In this document: positions 24,496 to 36,437 of the stretch, in pieces | Layout of the letters: the number at the start of each line of letters is the position of its first letter | How positions within the stretch are numbered: position 1 is the first letter of the stretch | Assembly (NCBI GenBank): GCA_000507305.1 | Contig: DF239748.1 | Coordinates: 96,756 to 160,755 of the forward strand | Source: Breviolum minutum Mf 1.05b.01 | Lineage: Eukaryota; Sar; Dinophyceae; Suessiales; Symbiodiniaceae | DNA: 64,000 nucleotides | Direction: 5' to 3' | Made by a program: the position numbers and the translations under genes | Notes under the pieces: generated by a model | Database searches by the model: none | Told to the model about the DNA's origin: nothing | What the model saw: the letters and a program-made list of their open reading frames with translations, nothing else

Positions 24496-24521
24496 TGGTG
24501 GTGGTGGTGGTGGTAGTGGTG
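24496..24521. repeat. GGT microsatellite
   Basis: A short run of ggt triplets with one agt variant. Confidence 0.85.
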
Positions 24522-24589
24522 CCCTCTCAGATTCTTTTCTGGGCAAGTTACTTTAACCCAAAAAAAAAGAAAGGTGAAAACCCCAAACC

Positions 24590-24705
24590 AAACAAGTAAG
24601 TTGCGCCAAAGCTGCAACTGCAGCAGCAAACTTTTTCACATTCCAACCACACGTGCCCAAAGGCTTCCCCACACTGCTGGCTGAGCTCAATGCCAATGCC
24701 AATCT
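24590..24705 (-). CDS. candidate exon, Cys-rich
   Basis: Open frame after the acceptor cttttaccag|AG: IGIGIELSQQCGEAFGHVWL then ECEKVCCCSCSFGAT. The donor is uncertain (near CTTGTTTG|gtttgg). It is the last of the core's minus-strand blocks before the left repeat array. Unrecognised. Confidence 0.45.
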
Positions 24706-24779
24706 CTGGTAAAAGTTTGATCAAATCAACACATGCAAACAAACAAATCGAATCAACTATGCATCAACTAGTGCATAAC

Positions 24780-24896
24780 CAGAGGTCCCTAAACCAAGCA
24801 TTGAAAGCTTCTATGCCAACACGGATTGGTGGCCCTACATGGCCACTGAGCCTGACCAGATGCCCCCATACCCTGGCAACAATTTCCCAACCTGAA
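24780..24896 (-). CDS. candidate exon, unrecognised
   Basis: Thirty-eight codons between acceptor ggagcttag|T and donor CTCTG|gttatg. It reads SGWEIVARVWGHLVRLSGHV and then PPIRVGIEAFNAWFRDL. Good coding composition. Direct joining to the exon at 24705 would create a stop, so an exon is missing between them or a border is off. Confidence 0.53.
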
Positions 24897-25510
24897 CTAA
24901 GCTCCTTTTTTGGGTGATTTGGGAATCCCCTTGTGAAACACTGGTTGGGGGGAGCTTGTCTAAGCTCACAACAATTACCCAGAAATAAAATCCCATCAGG
25001 AAAGTTCAATGACAATTAAGTCAAAGTCCATGAATTTCAGGGGAAACATGACTTCGATTGGCTGTTCAATTCTAACCCAAAGAGACAGTAAAACAAACAA
25101 ACAACTACCCATCATGTGAAAAAATACAATTGCACTGGTTGACACATGTGGAACAAGCCCATGAAAAACAATACACACATATTCTTCACAGAAATTTGAT
25201 TTTCCAGATTGAAAAAGGTTTGCCAGGCTTGCATTGGAAATGCCAAAACATGCACATACATAAAGCAGTAAGGACCAGTATGAATGAATCTAAATGTGGA
25301 AAAATAAAAAGTAGAGTCGGGTACAGAGTAATGTATAAAATCAATATCAAGCTTATAGATATGTGATTAAATGATCCATATCATATCCATATCATGTCGT
25401 ATAATTCAATGTGATGGTTTTGACCTGAAACCTGGAGCTATCACCTGGTCACTGGCCACAAAAACAACGCCAAAATTAGCACTCTCAAGTTTGAAAGGCT
25501 AGGCAATCTC

Positions 25511-25886
25511 TCACTTCTTCCGTTTTTTCTCAGTAGTAGAAGCACGTGGTTTCTTTCCCCTTTCCTGATCTTCACCTTCCCCCTTCCTCTTGGAAGACTT
25601 TTTTCTTTCTTCATCTTTGGTGGGGGTATCAGGATTCCCTGTAGCCAGCCAGTTGTCTAACTTTTGATGCAGAACTGGGGGGAGATCATTCCTGCTGATG
25701 GCAAGAGTAGCTGCAAACTGCATCGCCTTAGCATGGTACTGGGATGGGTTGTCCTTGTACTTTTCATGGTTGATAACCAAAGGCGCAATGGTCAGGACAG
25801 CCACTGTTTTGGCCACATCCTTTCGGAAGTCCTGGAATGCTTTTTTCATGGTGGAAAGCCATCCTACAAAGCCTTCTATACTCAAA
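25511..25886 (-). CDS. C-terminal exon, basic nuclear-type tail
   Basis: About 124 codons ending in a stop. The exon probably begins at the acceptor atttcaag near 25886; the apparent TTG start is not a real start. The first 80 residues are helical (GWLSTMKKAFQDFRKDVAKT; YHAKAMQFAATLAISRND). The tail is highly charged, with ERKKSSKRKGEG and the end EKKRKK, as in nuclear localisation signals. No family is recognised. A nuclear role is inference from the tail. Confidence 0.68.
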
Positions 25887-26437
25887 CTTGAAATGAAACC
25901 CCTGAATCAAGGACAAACCGTAAACCATTCTAAGTTCAAAGAAAAAACACATGTGGCAAATGAGAGTTGCTGGAGTCAGATTTCATAAGAAGAGGGGTAA
26001 CCCTTTTTAGGAGAGGACTTCTTGAGGACACAATTGGTGGGTGGTTGTGACATAGATACTGAAGTGATTTGCTGCATTACATTAATGCACATATGAACTT
26101 TTCCTGTACTACTGTACTACTAACTGACACTAATACGAATACTAGCACTAACTACTTAACTACATATATAAATTAAACAGTAACAGTAAGAGTAACCAAC
26201 ATAATGATATGGTTCAAACAAGTCAAATGGTTTGATTCGATATGATATGATTCTATGATGATAATGACATGATATGAGTAAAATATGAAATCAAAATTGC
26301 TACAACATGATTTGACAAAATTCCAATGATTCTGATTATGATTTGATTTTTATGTGAGCTTCAGTTTTTCAATGCTTACATGATTGAGTGATAGTGACAA
26401 GTGAAAGGGGATAGGGGTATGATTCATTCGATATGAT

Positions 26438-26751
26438 TCAATATGAGGTGTAGTGGGAGCCATCCTTCATCTCAAAAAAATATGGAAGACTGGAAGACTC
26501 TACAAAACTATCATTGGAATCCTCCATCTCACTCAGCAGGTCTTTCAAAAGATGGCCACCCCAAAGATGTTCAGCTCCCATCGCAATTCGGCATCCAACC
26601 AAAGCCTTGAGCAACGGTGTTGATTTGCCAAACCTCGTCCTATGGTCAAGCAACTTGTTGAGCTTACCTTCAATCCGGGTCTGCTCCTGATCATCGGCTT
26701 CAAAGATCCACATCACAGGGCCCAACTCCCAAGACTCCATCGCTGGAAGAA
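26438..26751 (-). CDS. exon with stop, unrecognised
   Basis: About 104 codons, entered through the acceptor gaaggcaag near 26751 and ending in TGA at 26438. It contains ELGPVMWIFEADDQEQTR, then STPLLKALVGCRIAMGAEHL and LLSEMEDSNDSFVESSS. It could end a gene upstream of the one at 25511-25886, or a donor near its end was missed. Family unknown. Confidence 0.62.
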
Positions 26752-26829
26752 CTTGCCTTCAAAAAGACAAACAGCAAAACATGGAAGACCGAGAATCATC
26801 AATGTCCATGGGAATCTTGGAATCATTGA

Positions 26830-27230
26830 TTGAATATGAAAGAGTTCATAGAAATAAATTATAAACAAAGGATACCTGACACATGCAGTTACTTACATCG
26901 ACTTCAATACATACGTTACATACATACATGACTACATAATGAAAAATCAAAAATCATTCACATATCAAATCATAATATCATATATCATCAATTAAAGTCA
27001 AATAATATAGAAACAAAACTTATATAATTCATTGATAGCCTAAAATAAGTTGATAGATTATAGATAGATCATAGATATCATTATATCCTAGCTAATCAAC
27101 ATAAAATCCTGCACAATAAACTGTGGACAAAATTGTAATTTCCAACAACTTTTGACTCAGGACTCAGGACTCAGACTCAAAGGCCAAAAAGTAAGATAGT
27201 GAAATCAGTATGATTCTGTTTGTCAAATCA
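26830..27230. other. A+T-rich intron, no gene
   Basis: Strongly A+T-rich sequence with repeated catatcat/atgatat words and no open frame. It reads as intron between flanking minus-strand exons. Confidence 0.6.
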
Positions 27231-27239
27231 TTTTCCTTA

Positions 27240-27964
27240 GTATAGAATTTTCCCATGTGTGTACACCCCCCTGCCCAAAACAAGCCTACAAAGAAAGCCC
27301 ATTTCCCACATGAAAGGCCTGAAAATTTCGAAGTCCTTTGAAGCACTGCTCATGAACTTGGAACTCCCTTCCATCCAGGAGAGCAATGTTTCAGCAAAGG
27401 TTGTCATGAAGGCTTGCATGGAATCCCACTCAGTCTTGCAAACGTCCTCGAGAAAGGCGCTTGGCAATCCTCTCAACTTGACATAGACAGGCAGGTGCGT
27501 ATACAATGATTCATGGTCACCCTTGATATTCTCCACAGACACATCAGAATGCTTGAAAGAGTCACAACCTTTCAGGGCATCCACCATCTCCATGACAGGG
27601 TCTGGAAAAGGGGCTGACCCAGAAAAATGCTTGGAAGTTTCCTTGAGGGCCTGTTGCATATCCATATCACGAACCAACTTCTTGATGTGCTCATGGATCG
27701 CAACTGACAACTGCTCTTGCAGCCTCGTCATCGCCTCATCCACCACCCCAATGATGGTGTGTGCTGAAGGAAGTCCTTTTACAGGGCAAGTGGCAGAAAC
27801 GAGCTTGGGGTGGATCTTCTGCCACAATGACAAAGCCATGAAGACTGGCAACTCCTTGGATCCTTCCAATGTGTCAATGTACTCCAGAAGTGACTGCGCA
27901 ACCTCAGCCACAAGCACTGCAACCTCTGGTTCCACATCCTTCAAAATGTGGAGGTTCATCAAGC
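27240..27964 (-). CDS. large exon, alpha-helical, unrecognised
   Basis: About 240 open codons after acceptor aatgggccag|GC. The product is helical: VEPEVAVLVAEVAQSLLEYI, LQEQLSVAIHEHIKKLVRDM, VYVKLRGLPSAFLEDVCKTE. The last 15 to 20 codons before the stop look non-coding, and a donor probably lies near 27260-27290 (CTTTGTAG|gcttgt, a GC donor, or CAGGG|gtgtac). It shares its style with the exons at 28754-29579 and 30650-31620, and probably the same gene. No domain is recognised. Confidence 0.75.
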
Positions 27965-28484
27965 CTGGCCCATTAGCTTGTGGAAAACAGAAAGGTCACT
28001 GGTGATAGTGACATTGAACACTTGAAAAAACACACTCATCACAATGCCACCAGGCTTTATGTTTTAAAAGGTTGAGATACTATTTATGAGGTCTAACATG
28101 CCCCGGGTTCCGAAGATATCTAGATTGAGCCCAACCTCTAACTGGGATACAAAACTCAGGAAGTCAGTAAACCACTGACTATCTACATACAAATGAGCAC
28201 AAAGGACCATGTGTGCATGTGGGCAATCTGTTTGCCAACAAATTGCTGCACAAGTGATATTGACCGATGTGACGATGTGTATAATGTGTGCTTTAAAGTA
28301 ATCCACTCACAATGCTGAAAGAAATTTGACCAGAAAACAGAAAATGTCAAAGATCCCCTGTCTGAAAGTGACAGTATGACAATAAGCTAAAGATTTGTTT
28401 GACATGTCAATGGGTTTGCTAATTACTGGAGACAACCTGAAATGCTTGGACCATGAATTTGGTCACTCTTGTGTAGATGCGTTG

Positions 28485-28690
28485 AGTCACCTCATCATCA
28501 CCATTTTGTCATTTCACTTCAAAACGTCATCACCATCATCATCAGTATCATTGTATCATCATCACCTGAATCAATCAGTATCATCGCTGTCATTGTCATC
28601 AGAGTCATCATCATTACCATCATCATTACCATCATCATCACCATCATCATTATCACCATCAATCATTGTCATCTCATCATCAGTTTACCT
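28485..28690. repeat. ATC/CAT trinucleotide repeat
   Basis: A long imperfect run of atc triplets (catcatcattaccatcatca). It creates Ser-rich and Ile-rich shadow frames on the plus strand. It lies in an intron between two minus-strand exons. Confidence 0.9.
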
Positions 28691-28753
28691 TACAGCTTAG
28701 GTACCAACATCAAAAGTACTTGTCTATACTCCAGTCCAATCCCAAGAAGGGAA

Positions 28754-29579
28754 TCAGTTTTCAAAACCCTTTCCATGTGACCTGCCTGCGCTGGTGCTCC
28801 GTGTCAACATGTCCTTCATGTTGTCATCGTGTGTCAGCTTGAAGAAATGTGGCAGCTCTCCAACCCTGCAACTCAGCCATTGCTTGTTCAGAAACTCCCC
28901 AAGCTTAGGAACCATGGTTTCCCAAGAAGGAGCCTGTTGACAAATCGAACCTTTTGCATCCTGCAGCTTTGTCACCAAAATTGATTGCTCATCAGTGAGG
29001 GTGTCATGGCCCACCAAAAGCTCAAGGATGTCATTGACAGGCGCCACTGCTGTCCATTTCCACAAGCAAGGGGTCTCGTTTGCAACAAGTGCCTTCTCAA
29101 GGGACACCAAAGCACCAGTCATCTCAGATGCCTTTAGCAACGCTGCTTTGCAGTCAAGAGCTTCCTTTGCAAAGTCTACTACCTTTTGCCAAAGTGTCCT
29201 GACCAACAACATGAAAACAATCAAGTCAGTGTAAAGTAAGGGCCCAGTAAGGACTCTACAAGTTGCACTCTTATTGAGGTCACAAACTTCCAAACTTCTG
29301 TCTGTCATCCCAGTCACAGTCATTTGTCGTTTGCTCCCAACTGTCCTCAAGGCGTTGTTTGATTTGATGACTAGGCTGACCCGAGCAGAAACACTGGTGG
29401 ATGCCACAACAGTCTTGAAACCAGTCTTCATGTTGTTGTCGACCTGTGGAAGAGAGGCGAATGCACATGCCAAGAAACGCTGCAAATCCACTAGAGCTTT
29501 GGTAATCACGCCAGTGTCATTGCTCAAATTTGTATCCAATGGGGCCCACGTCAAAGAAGCACTGGCTGGAATTGGGCTC
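28754..29579 (-). CDS. large exon, helical, unrecognised
   Basis: About 275 open codons after acceptor tatcattccag|G. It reads SPIPASASLTWAPLDTNL, LVDLQRFLACAFASLPQVDN and, near the end, VGELPHFFKLTHDDNMKDML. The frame passes a weaker stretch at about 29185-29265 (LLYTDLIVFMLLV) that may be a retained in-frame intron with acceptor ttggtcag. No family recognised; probably a structural or scaffold protein of the same gene as the neighbours. Confidence 0.75.
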
Positions 29580-30649
29580 CTGGAATGATAGGGTCAGATC
29601 TAGCCCAGCTCAAAAAATCAAATGTTACTGTTACTGGCTTGCTTTTCAAGTTTCTGAAGGACACGAACACATTTGTCTACTTACCAAGGAACATTTTTCA
29701 GCTCATAGACTTGAGGATGTTTGAAGATGGTTACTTTGTTGAATCTTGACACCAACAAAAAAGAAACAAGTATAGTCTAGTCTCAGTATAGTAAAGTAAT
29801 CTGTATCAGAAGTAAGTAGTAATGGACTAGATTGACTAGATGCAAAATGCATAGCAGTGGTGACAAAAGTTGAAACTGATATATGGAGACTTGAACTTAT
29901 GGCTATATAATTGAACATTTGAACAAACCTCCAGAGTTTCTGGCGATGGTACCTGTTCAATATACCCCTGATATTTGGTGATTGCCTGAATACTTGTTAT
30001 GATATAAGGTGATAGTCCTGAGTCCTGATTCTCAAACTTCTGACTGTGGACGCTGGAGGCTGTTAGGTTAAGTTTGGAGCCTTACAAACTTGAAATTGCC
30101 AATGTGGCTACTGGATGCACAAAAGACTCACGTGTTGTCTTCACTAGCCCAGTAAGTTGTAACTTCCCATCACATGTCAAAACTCGTGCTTGGAACTACA
30201 CCCCAAGTGGCCATACATACATACAAACATACATACAAACATACATACATACATACATACAGACATACATATGTGACATATGTACAGACATATGTAAAAG
30301 CCTGTCAATATTTTGTACTTACTTACATGACGAACAACACATGTTATGTTATACTCAAATGTAATCTATACGATTAAAAAAAAACTTCGCAGCCACAGTA
30401 TATTTTGCGTTGAAGTATTTTTTGATGAGATACAATGATACAGTTTAGAAACATACAAAAATATATTCTAAGATTATGATTTTGCAATTTAGATTCAAAA
30501 GATAATATCATATCATTTGATGTTTTGTAGTCAAATCGTAGTACAGTAAAGTATCAAATATTTTGCTAAACGTCAGTGAGCGATTGTTGATTCCAAAGGG
30601 AAAGTCCAGGATGAAAGTTGACAAATGAAAAAATCTATGGAAACAATGA
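29580..30649. other. intron, no gene seen
   Basis: A+T-rich sequence between two large exons. It contains the ATAC microsatellite below and no supported exon. Confidence 0.55.
30205..30275. repeat. ATAC microsatellite
   Basis: A tetranucleotide run (catacatacaaacatacata) of about 70 bp. The same motif in the other orientation forms the long array at 55541-55985. Confidence 0.9.
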
Positions 30650-31620
30650 CAAACTTTCCTAATAGAATGCCTGTCCTGCAAAGTTCAGGCAAGTACCACG
30701 CCTTTGGGATCACATCAAGAATTGCAGGCAAGATGTTTGGTGGGACACCCCTCAACCTGTCAATGAAATAGTTAAAGGCGTTCTGCTGCAAAAGGGCAAT
30801 GCTCTGAAGGGCATCCTGCTCAACAGAAACGATGCTCTTGAGATTGTTCAGCGTGAAGACACCTTCATCTGGAATTTCCCCCTTCAACGCCACAAACTGG
30901 AAAAAGAGCGGCTCCTTCCCTTCAGTGGACACAAGAAGGTCAATGATCCTTTTGCAAAGATCAGTCAAGAAGCTGTTGGACTCCTCTTGCTTCCAGTTTT
31001 GGACCATCTCTGTAATGGTCTTTGCCCTTGACTGCAAAACACTGGCCAGCTCACTTGGTGAAGCGAGATGGGCAAACAATTCCCCCTGCTGGGAGACGCG
31101 GTTCACGTCAGCTGTCAGCTTCTCGGAAATCTCTGTCAAGGATGCATCTTGTGGAGCACTCTCAAGCTTTGATACCATGTCCAAGCTCTTGCTGATCTTT
31201 GCATCCAACTCCTTGGCCTTGACACCTTGGTAAAGAGACCAAGGTGTCAGCTGCTGAAGTGCTTTCAAAGATGCGGCTGCTTTATCCATCAAATGAGTTG
31301 GACTCAAAGCCTTCTCAGACCCTGCCACTAAACTTGAAGCAGCAGTGTGCTCTGATGGAGGAGCACTGGGTGTGGGGGCAGGCTCTTCTGGTGGATCTTC
31401 AACTTTGACCGGCTTTGTTGGTGGTTTCTTCGCCTTGCCCTTAGGTTTGCCCTTTCCCTTCCGAGGAGCCTTCTTGAAACCAAAGCCAGACTCGGAGGAA
31501 CTGTCATCATCAGATGAAGATGAACTGCTTGAGTCACTCTTGTCATCCTCAGCTGCCTGCTTGATGTTCCTGTCCATGGTCTCCTGGAGCAGAAGGTTGA
31601 AAGCTGGGAAATATCTGAAC
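30650..31620 (-). CDS. large exon with Ser/Asp and Lys/Pro tracts
   Basis: The exon starts at acceptor tttattccag|G and stays open for about 320 codons; the last segment before the stop at 30573 looks intronic, so the donor lies near 30650-30690. Order: FRYFPAFNLLLQE; an acidic serine tract (DDKSDSSSSSSSDDDSSSES); a basic proline-lysine tract (PRKGKGKPKGKAKKPPTKP); then a helical region (DKAAASLKALQQL, LTEISEKLTADVNRV). Such acidic-then-basic tracts are common in nuclear or nucleolar proteins, but no domain is recognised. It is likely one gene with the exons at 31974-33455. Confidence 0.78.
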
Positions 31621-31973
31621 CTGGAATAAAGATGTTGACTACATAGATTGCAAATTAAACGCCTGATGCAGTACAAAATATATTATACAAATAAAAATTG
31701 GATATCTGCGATGGAGACTGAGAAAAATATGTAATCAGTTAATATTCATGTGATATCAAATGAACAAAAACAGAACATATTGTCAAATCCTGTTTCTTTT
31801 CATTTTCAAAATAATTGCAGCTTACTTACGCTTTGGTTTTCACAATTGTCCTTGCTATCATTCTTACTTTGCTGACCTTTCTAGAAGATAAAGGGTAATT
31901 ACTATGGGTGAAATAGAAATGGCTGAGGTCAAGTCTGGAACGTACATTAGATGGGAGTGCCAAAGACTGTCAC

Positions 31974-32131
31974 TAGCAGTATCATCAGTAGACCCAACAC
32001 CTCTGCCAGCTTTTCATCAAGAGCCAGTAGTAGGGCTGTGTAAAACATTTCTACTTGGACCTGGAAATTTTTGACATCGCAAACACTCTCTAAAACCAGC
32101 TGCTGTGTCATTGATTGCTGGCAGCGTTCCA
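31974..32131 (-). CDS. exon, helical, unrecognised
   Basis: Fifty-two codons between acceptor ttatttcaatag|TG and donor CTGCTA|gtgaca: ERCQQSMTQQLVLESVCDV and then FYTALLLALDEKLAEVLGLL. Both sites are good and the composition is helical. Confidence 0.65.
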
Positions 32132-32491
32132 CTATTGAAATAAAAACATTGGCATTGACACTAAACAGTTGGAACACATGGAACTTTCATGCTTTGCAGC
32201 TAGTGTTCACCAGCAGCATGGACCAATGGAAAAGGGAAAGACATGAGTAACAGACTGGTCTACCACATGTGTTGAAGACATCAACACTGTCAATTTTTCA
32301 TGTCTATCTATGCCCTGTTGTTGCCACAATCCAGACTAACATGTAGCATTTACAGTAAGCAATGTCTTAAGCCAAAACCAAAAGCACGTGAGCCAGAATC
32401 AAAGAGGCAACACTTGTTTTACTGGCAATTGGGGAATTTGCATTTACAGATCCACATGGACAAATCCCAAAACTGTTTTGCTTGACCCCAC

Positions 32492-32693
32492 CTGATCCAC
32501 ACCATTGACCTCAAGCATCTTTGCTTGCTGCCTAGCAAAGGCACTAGCTTGATCATCTCTTCCATCATGCAGCTGTTGGCGAATTGACTCTGCACTGAAA
32601 CGCTTGCCAACCACAAGGAGCTTCTGCCCTTCTGGTCTTTGCTTGACTGCAACTCCTTCCACTCCAGATTCGTCCTCCCAGGAAGTCTGATTT
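32492..32693 (-). CDS. exon, charged, unrecognised
   Basis: Sixty-seven codons between acceptor atttccaag|A and donor GATCAG|gtgggg. It reads NQTSWEDESGVEGVAVKQRP and then FSAESIRQQLHDGRDDQASA. High-quality coding composition; family not recognised. Confidence 0.7.
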
Positions 32694-33234
32694 CTTGGAA
32701 ATGTCAAAAGGCTGTAAGCTTTCCAAACAAAATGCACGGCCCAAATATGAACATCATAATCATAACAGAATCAAAAACCGTTAATAAAGTCAGAGTCAAA
32801 GGTCATAGGCCAGGGTCTAAAGAAAGGAATAAATTCAGGGTATGTATGAATCTTGTTCTTCATGATAACATTTTTACAGTACATCACAAAAATCAAGAAT
32901 GCATATTGTATATTTTGAATTTTCAATTATATAATTATTAGTAGTGGTATTATATTTCTAAAAAAAAAGGTATTCAGATTCATGGTGTAATGTCATGTTT
33001 TCAAGCTATTGACTGACTGATTGATGTTATGAGCCTTTTCATTTTCCATATGATATGTAAGTATGTCAAATCTACGTGTTTGCAGTTCAATGCATTGCCT
33101 TACCTTCCCAGAAAATACATTTATTAAACACACAGTACTACATGCTGTACCCAAGAAAACTTTAAGCAATATAGTTTTTGATGATTGAATCATGCAGTCA
33201 GAAGGCCCAACCACTAGGCTCTACAGTGTTGAAT

Positions 33235-33455
33235 TTGAAATATGAAACCAACAGTTGAACAACTGCCCCCTGATATGTGCAAATCCACGGAAGAAAGCAC
33301 TTTCAACCCCACCCAGCGGTCAAATTGAAGTGGCATCTTGAGAACGTCTGTGACGTATTTCTTCTTCTGGGCCAAGTTCTTACACTTTTTTTTAGCTGAT
33401 TCAGGAGCATGCTCTGCGAAATAGAATGACATTTGTTGTGGCTGGGTGACCACAA
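33235..33455 (-). CDS. exon, Lys-rich, unrecognised
   Basis: About 70 codons after acceptor tttttcctaag|TT, with QMSFYFAEHAPESAKKKCKN and YVTDVLKMPLQFDRWVGLKV. The donor is probably near 33235 (CAACTGTTG|gtttca). It is likely an upstream exon of the gene running to lower coordinates. Confidence 0.6.
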
Positions 33456-34098
33456 CTTAGGAAAAATGGCAGGATTGCATGCTCTCATGAGTAGGAATTC
33501 CTGGAGTGTGTTACCAATTTAGGCATGATAATGATACTTCTTTAAGCTTGAATGTCTTCACACACCAGCATGATTGCAAACAATAAACAGTTCAACTCAC
33601 TCAATTTCAGTGTTGGGAATGCTGACTGGGCAGATTCTAATGAGAGTAAGACACCTGAAACAAGCTTGCCAACCATACAAACGCAGAATGCGATTTCCAC
33701 ACTGGAGGGGAGTAAGAAAATACAGGACACTGAAGAATAGATGGTCTTTCCCACCAGTTAAATGAGAAGGGAGAAGTTCAAATCTCTTGGCTCTAGTGTA
33801 AACCACAACATGGAACAAAGAATATAAATTGAATTAATTATGATTTTATGATTTATGATTTTTGATGATATCTAGTCTTTGATAGAGCCTACAGCTGCAG
33901 CCACATGATAACCCTAATTGCTCGGAAGAAAAAGTCACATGAATCCTTGAATTAATATTGTCGTTTGCAAAAGACGCACCAGAAAAAATGCAACACAAGA
34001 CTGTGAAACATGTAACACAGCTTGAGCATGAGATGCAAAAGTCAAAGTAGCTTCTGATTCTAGTGATGCATGAGCATGGGCCAATGGGTGTTCACATG

Positions 34099-34248
34099 TC
34101 ATAAGTCCTCTTTGAGGTCAACATAGGCTTCCTCCTTCTTTCGAGTAAAGAGGTCCACATCAACTTTCTCATGGCGAGGCTTGCCACGAGGGTTCTTGAT
34201 GCAGGCCAACATGTGTTGAGCACGAAGGTTGAGGAACCTCAAAACAAG
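34099..34248 (-). CDS. last exon of Cys-rich gene
   Basis: Fifty codons in phase 0 from acceptor agccacctccag|CTT to a TGA. It reads LVLRFLNLRAQHMLACIKNP then basic-acidic KKEEAYVDLKEDL. It joins the exon at 34791-34976 in phase. The stop is taken as the gene's end. Confidence 0.7.
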   Translation of the reverse strand, partial: LVLRFLNLRAQHMLACIKNPRGKPRHEKVDVDLFTRKKEEAYVDLKEDL

Positions 34249-34790
34249 CTGGAGGTGGCTCCATGTCAAATGGCCATGGGCCATTGGTATTTACATGGCA
34301 ATATGTAAAAAATCACAATGTACTGTAAGACTATAAGGAACATGTCAATGCCATACATGAGTAAGAGCAAGTGGGTAAGTGAGACATGTTGTGTTCTCTT
34401 TTTTGGGAAATATCATTCTTTGTTGTAACTTAATGAATGTATGACTGTATGACTGTTTGGCAGTTTGTATGTATGCATGTTGGTATGCATTACTTATGTA
34501 TGTTATGTATGCTGTATTTATATGCATGTATTGTATGTAGGCATTTAGGTGTGTATGCAGCTTGCTTGTAGGTGGTGAACAAATGCCACAAGCCAAAATG
34601 ATGTAATGAGGTTACACCATGTAAAGCTTCAATGACACATTGTCAAACCCACCAATTTTCAACGGTAAATTGGTCAGTCTGGGGTGGCCATCACGCCACT
34701 CTTCTCCTCTATTCTGCTCTATTCTATTCGTTTCTAGACTTCTAGAGTAGATGAAATGCAAACTTTTCTTTAAAGTCCATCAGACTGAAC

Positions 34791-34976
34791 CCTTCCCAGA
34801 AGTCCAAGGCACTTCTCTTTTAGGGCTGTGTGCTCCTTCAATTGGGACTCCAACTGTGGGAGCGTCATTGTTTTGAATGACCCCCTGTGAATGTAATGGC
34901 ACCGCAGACAGCACCCACCCTGCCCAGGCTTGTAGGCAGTCACTGTGCAAGGTGTCTCACAATCACGTGGCGCATC
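34791..34976 (-). CDS. exon with Cys-pair cluster
   Basis: Sixty-two codons, phase 0 at both ends, between acceptor tccctattgcag|GAT and donor GGAAGG|gttcag. Cysteines are clustered: DAPRDCETPC, then GGCCLRCHYIHRG, followed by a helical part (LPQLESQLKEHTALKEK). The C-x2-C and His pattern suggests zinc binding; that is inference. It lies between the end of the methyltransferase gene (36438) and the last exon at 34099. Confidence 0.72.
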
Positions 34977-35339
34977 CTGCAATAGGGAAGAATGTAGGAT
35001 TGAACATATCCAATGGAAAGTGTAGGAGAAGAACGAGCTGCACAATATGAAAAGGGCCATGAGATTGATCTGGGTTACTGCAAAAGGAAATATATAATGT
35101 CAGATCAGGCTCATCCCACAGATTGATTTACCAATCAGGATTTTGAAACAGATAAGAATCTGGACAGTAGATTCAATCATCATGCTTAAGTACCTTGGGC
35201 CTTGCCACCAACCATGAAAAACAGACTAGACATAGCCATAGACAGATACATCATATACTTACTGATGACTGATGACTTATAATTATGATGATGATATATT
35301 AAATAGTTGTAAGTGCCTCCACCCATTTCCCCAAATGTT

Positions 35340-35447
35340 TCAGCCCTGTTCCTGGTCATGGGAACCAAATGCTTGGTCACACAAAGCACAAGCGTCAGTG
35401 TCACGGGCCCCCTCCATCCCGAGCAGGTGACAAAAACCAGACCTGAC
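35340..35447 (-). CDS. candidate exon, zinc-finger-like
   Basis: After acceptor aactcgaag|GTC the frame reads SGFCHLLGMEGARDTDAC and then ALCDQAFGSHDQEQ, with Cys and His placed like a zinc-binding segment. Another frame is also open here, so the choice is by composition. It would precede the exon at 34791-34976. Confidence 0.48.
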   Translation of the reverse strand, partial: VRSGFCHLLGMEGARDTDACALCDQAFGSHDQEQG

Positions 35448-36437
35448 CTTCGAGTTAAAATGCTCTGGTATGTATGTGACACATGTAATGTACTGCATTT
35501 CACAAAGCATTTGAATCACTGATGTGTTTCAACATGATTTTGATATCGTAATGATAATCAGATGGATCATCTCATCATATTATATATCATCAAAAACAAA
35601 ATACCTTGTATCGACCTTTTTTCATGTTCAATATCAACACCAAAGAACATTCTGAGCTGAGAAAAATCAAAATAAATTGAAACACAGATCATGAATCAAA
35701 ATCAGTTGTCACGCTTAGTCTCAAATTTTTCCTGCCACTGATCATCAAAATGTTTCATGATAACCAAGGACTTGAGTCATGATGATTCCTGTGGACCTAT
35801 AATTTTTGTCCAGGCAAACACAAACATCAATGCTTGGACAAACACCACCATGAACCATTAGAGATTTTCAAGGTTCCAAACATTGACAAAATCAAACAAG
35901 GATTCAGGACAGAACAACACTCTGCGGCATGCAGGCTTAACTTTTTTTCTAAGTGTAACCTGTTTGAGTGCTGAAGCCAGGGATTACTCCAATACCCTGA
36001 CCAGGAAATCATCCTAACCCTAATGCCAAAATGTCAAAAGCGTGCGAAAGCGCACACTTATGGACAACACGAAGCTGATCAGTGTTGTCAAAAGGCCCCA
36101 AAATAAACTTCTGAATTGGAGGCATTGCCCAGTCAACAAAATTATTGAGGTTGGTTTTGGGGAACAGTCAACAGTCAATAGTGGTCAATGGTTAAGTTAT
36201 TGGTTAGCTACCAGACCAAAAAAAGATATATTTTTTTTAAAGTTAGTTACTAGTTAGTATTACAGATTCAAGTATAGTTTAAGTTATTGCCAGCTATTTG
36301 GGAAAACAGTAATTGTTGAACATGTTCTTGCTTGGGCATGTGCCTCGCACTTAGAAGTCCCTCCATCAAAAAGAAGCTCCAGGCTTTGCCCTTGGTGATA
36401 AGGCGCTAGTACATTGTCACGGAAAATGCCCCCTCAA

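Noticed and set aside
28395..28780. Ser-rich and Ile-rich frames of about 100 codons
   Set aside because: Generated by the ATC triplet repeat within an intron.
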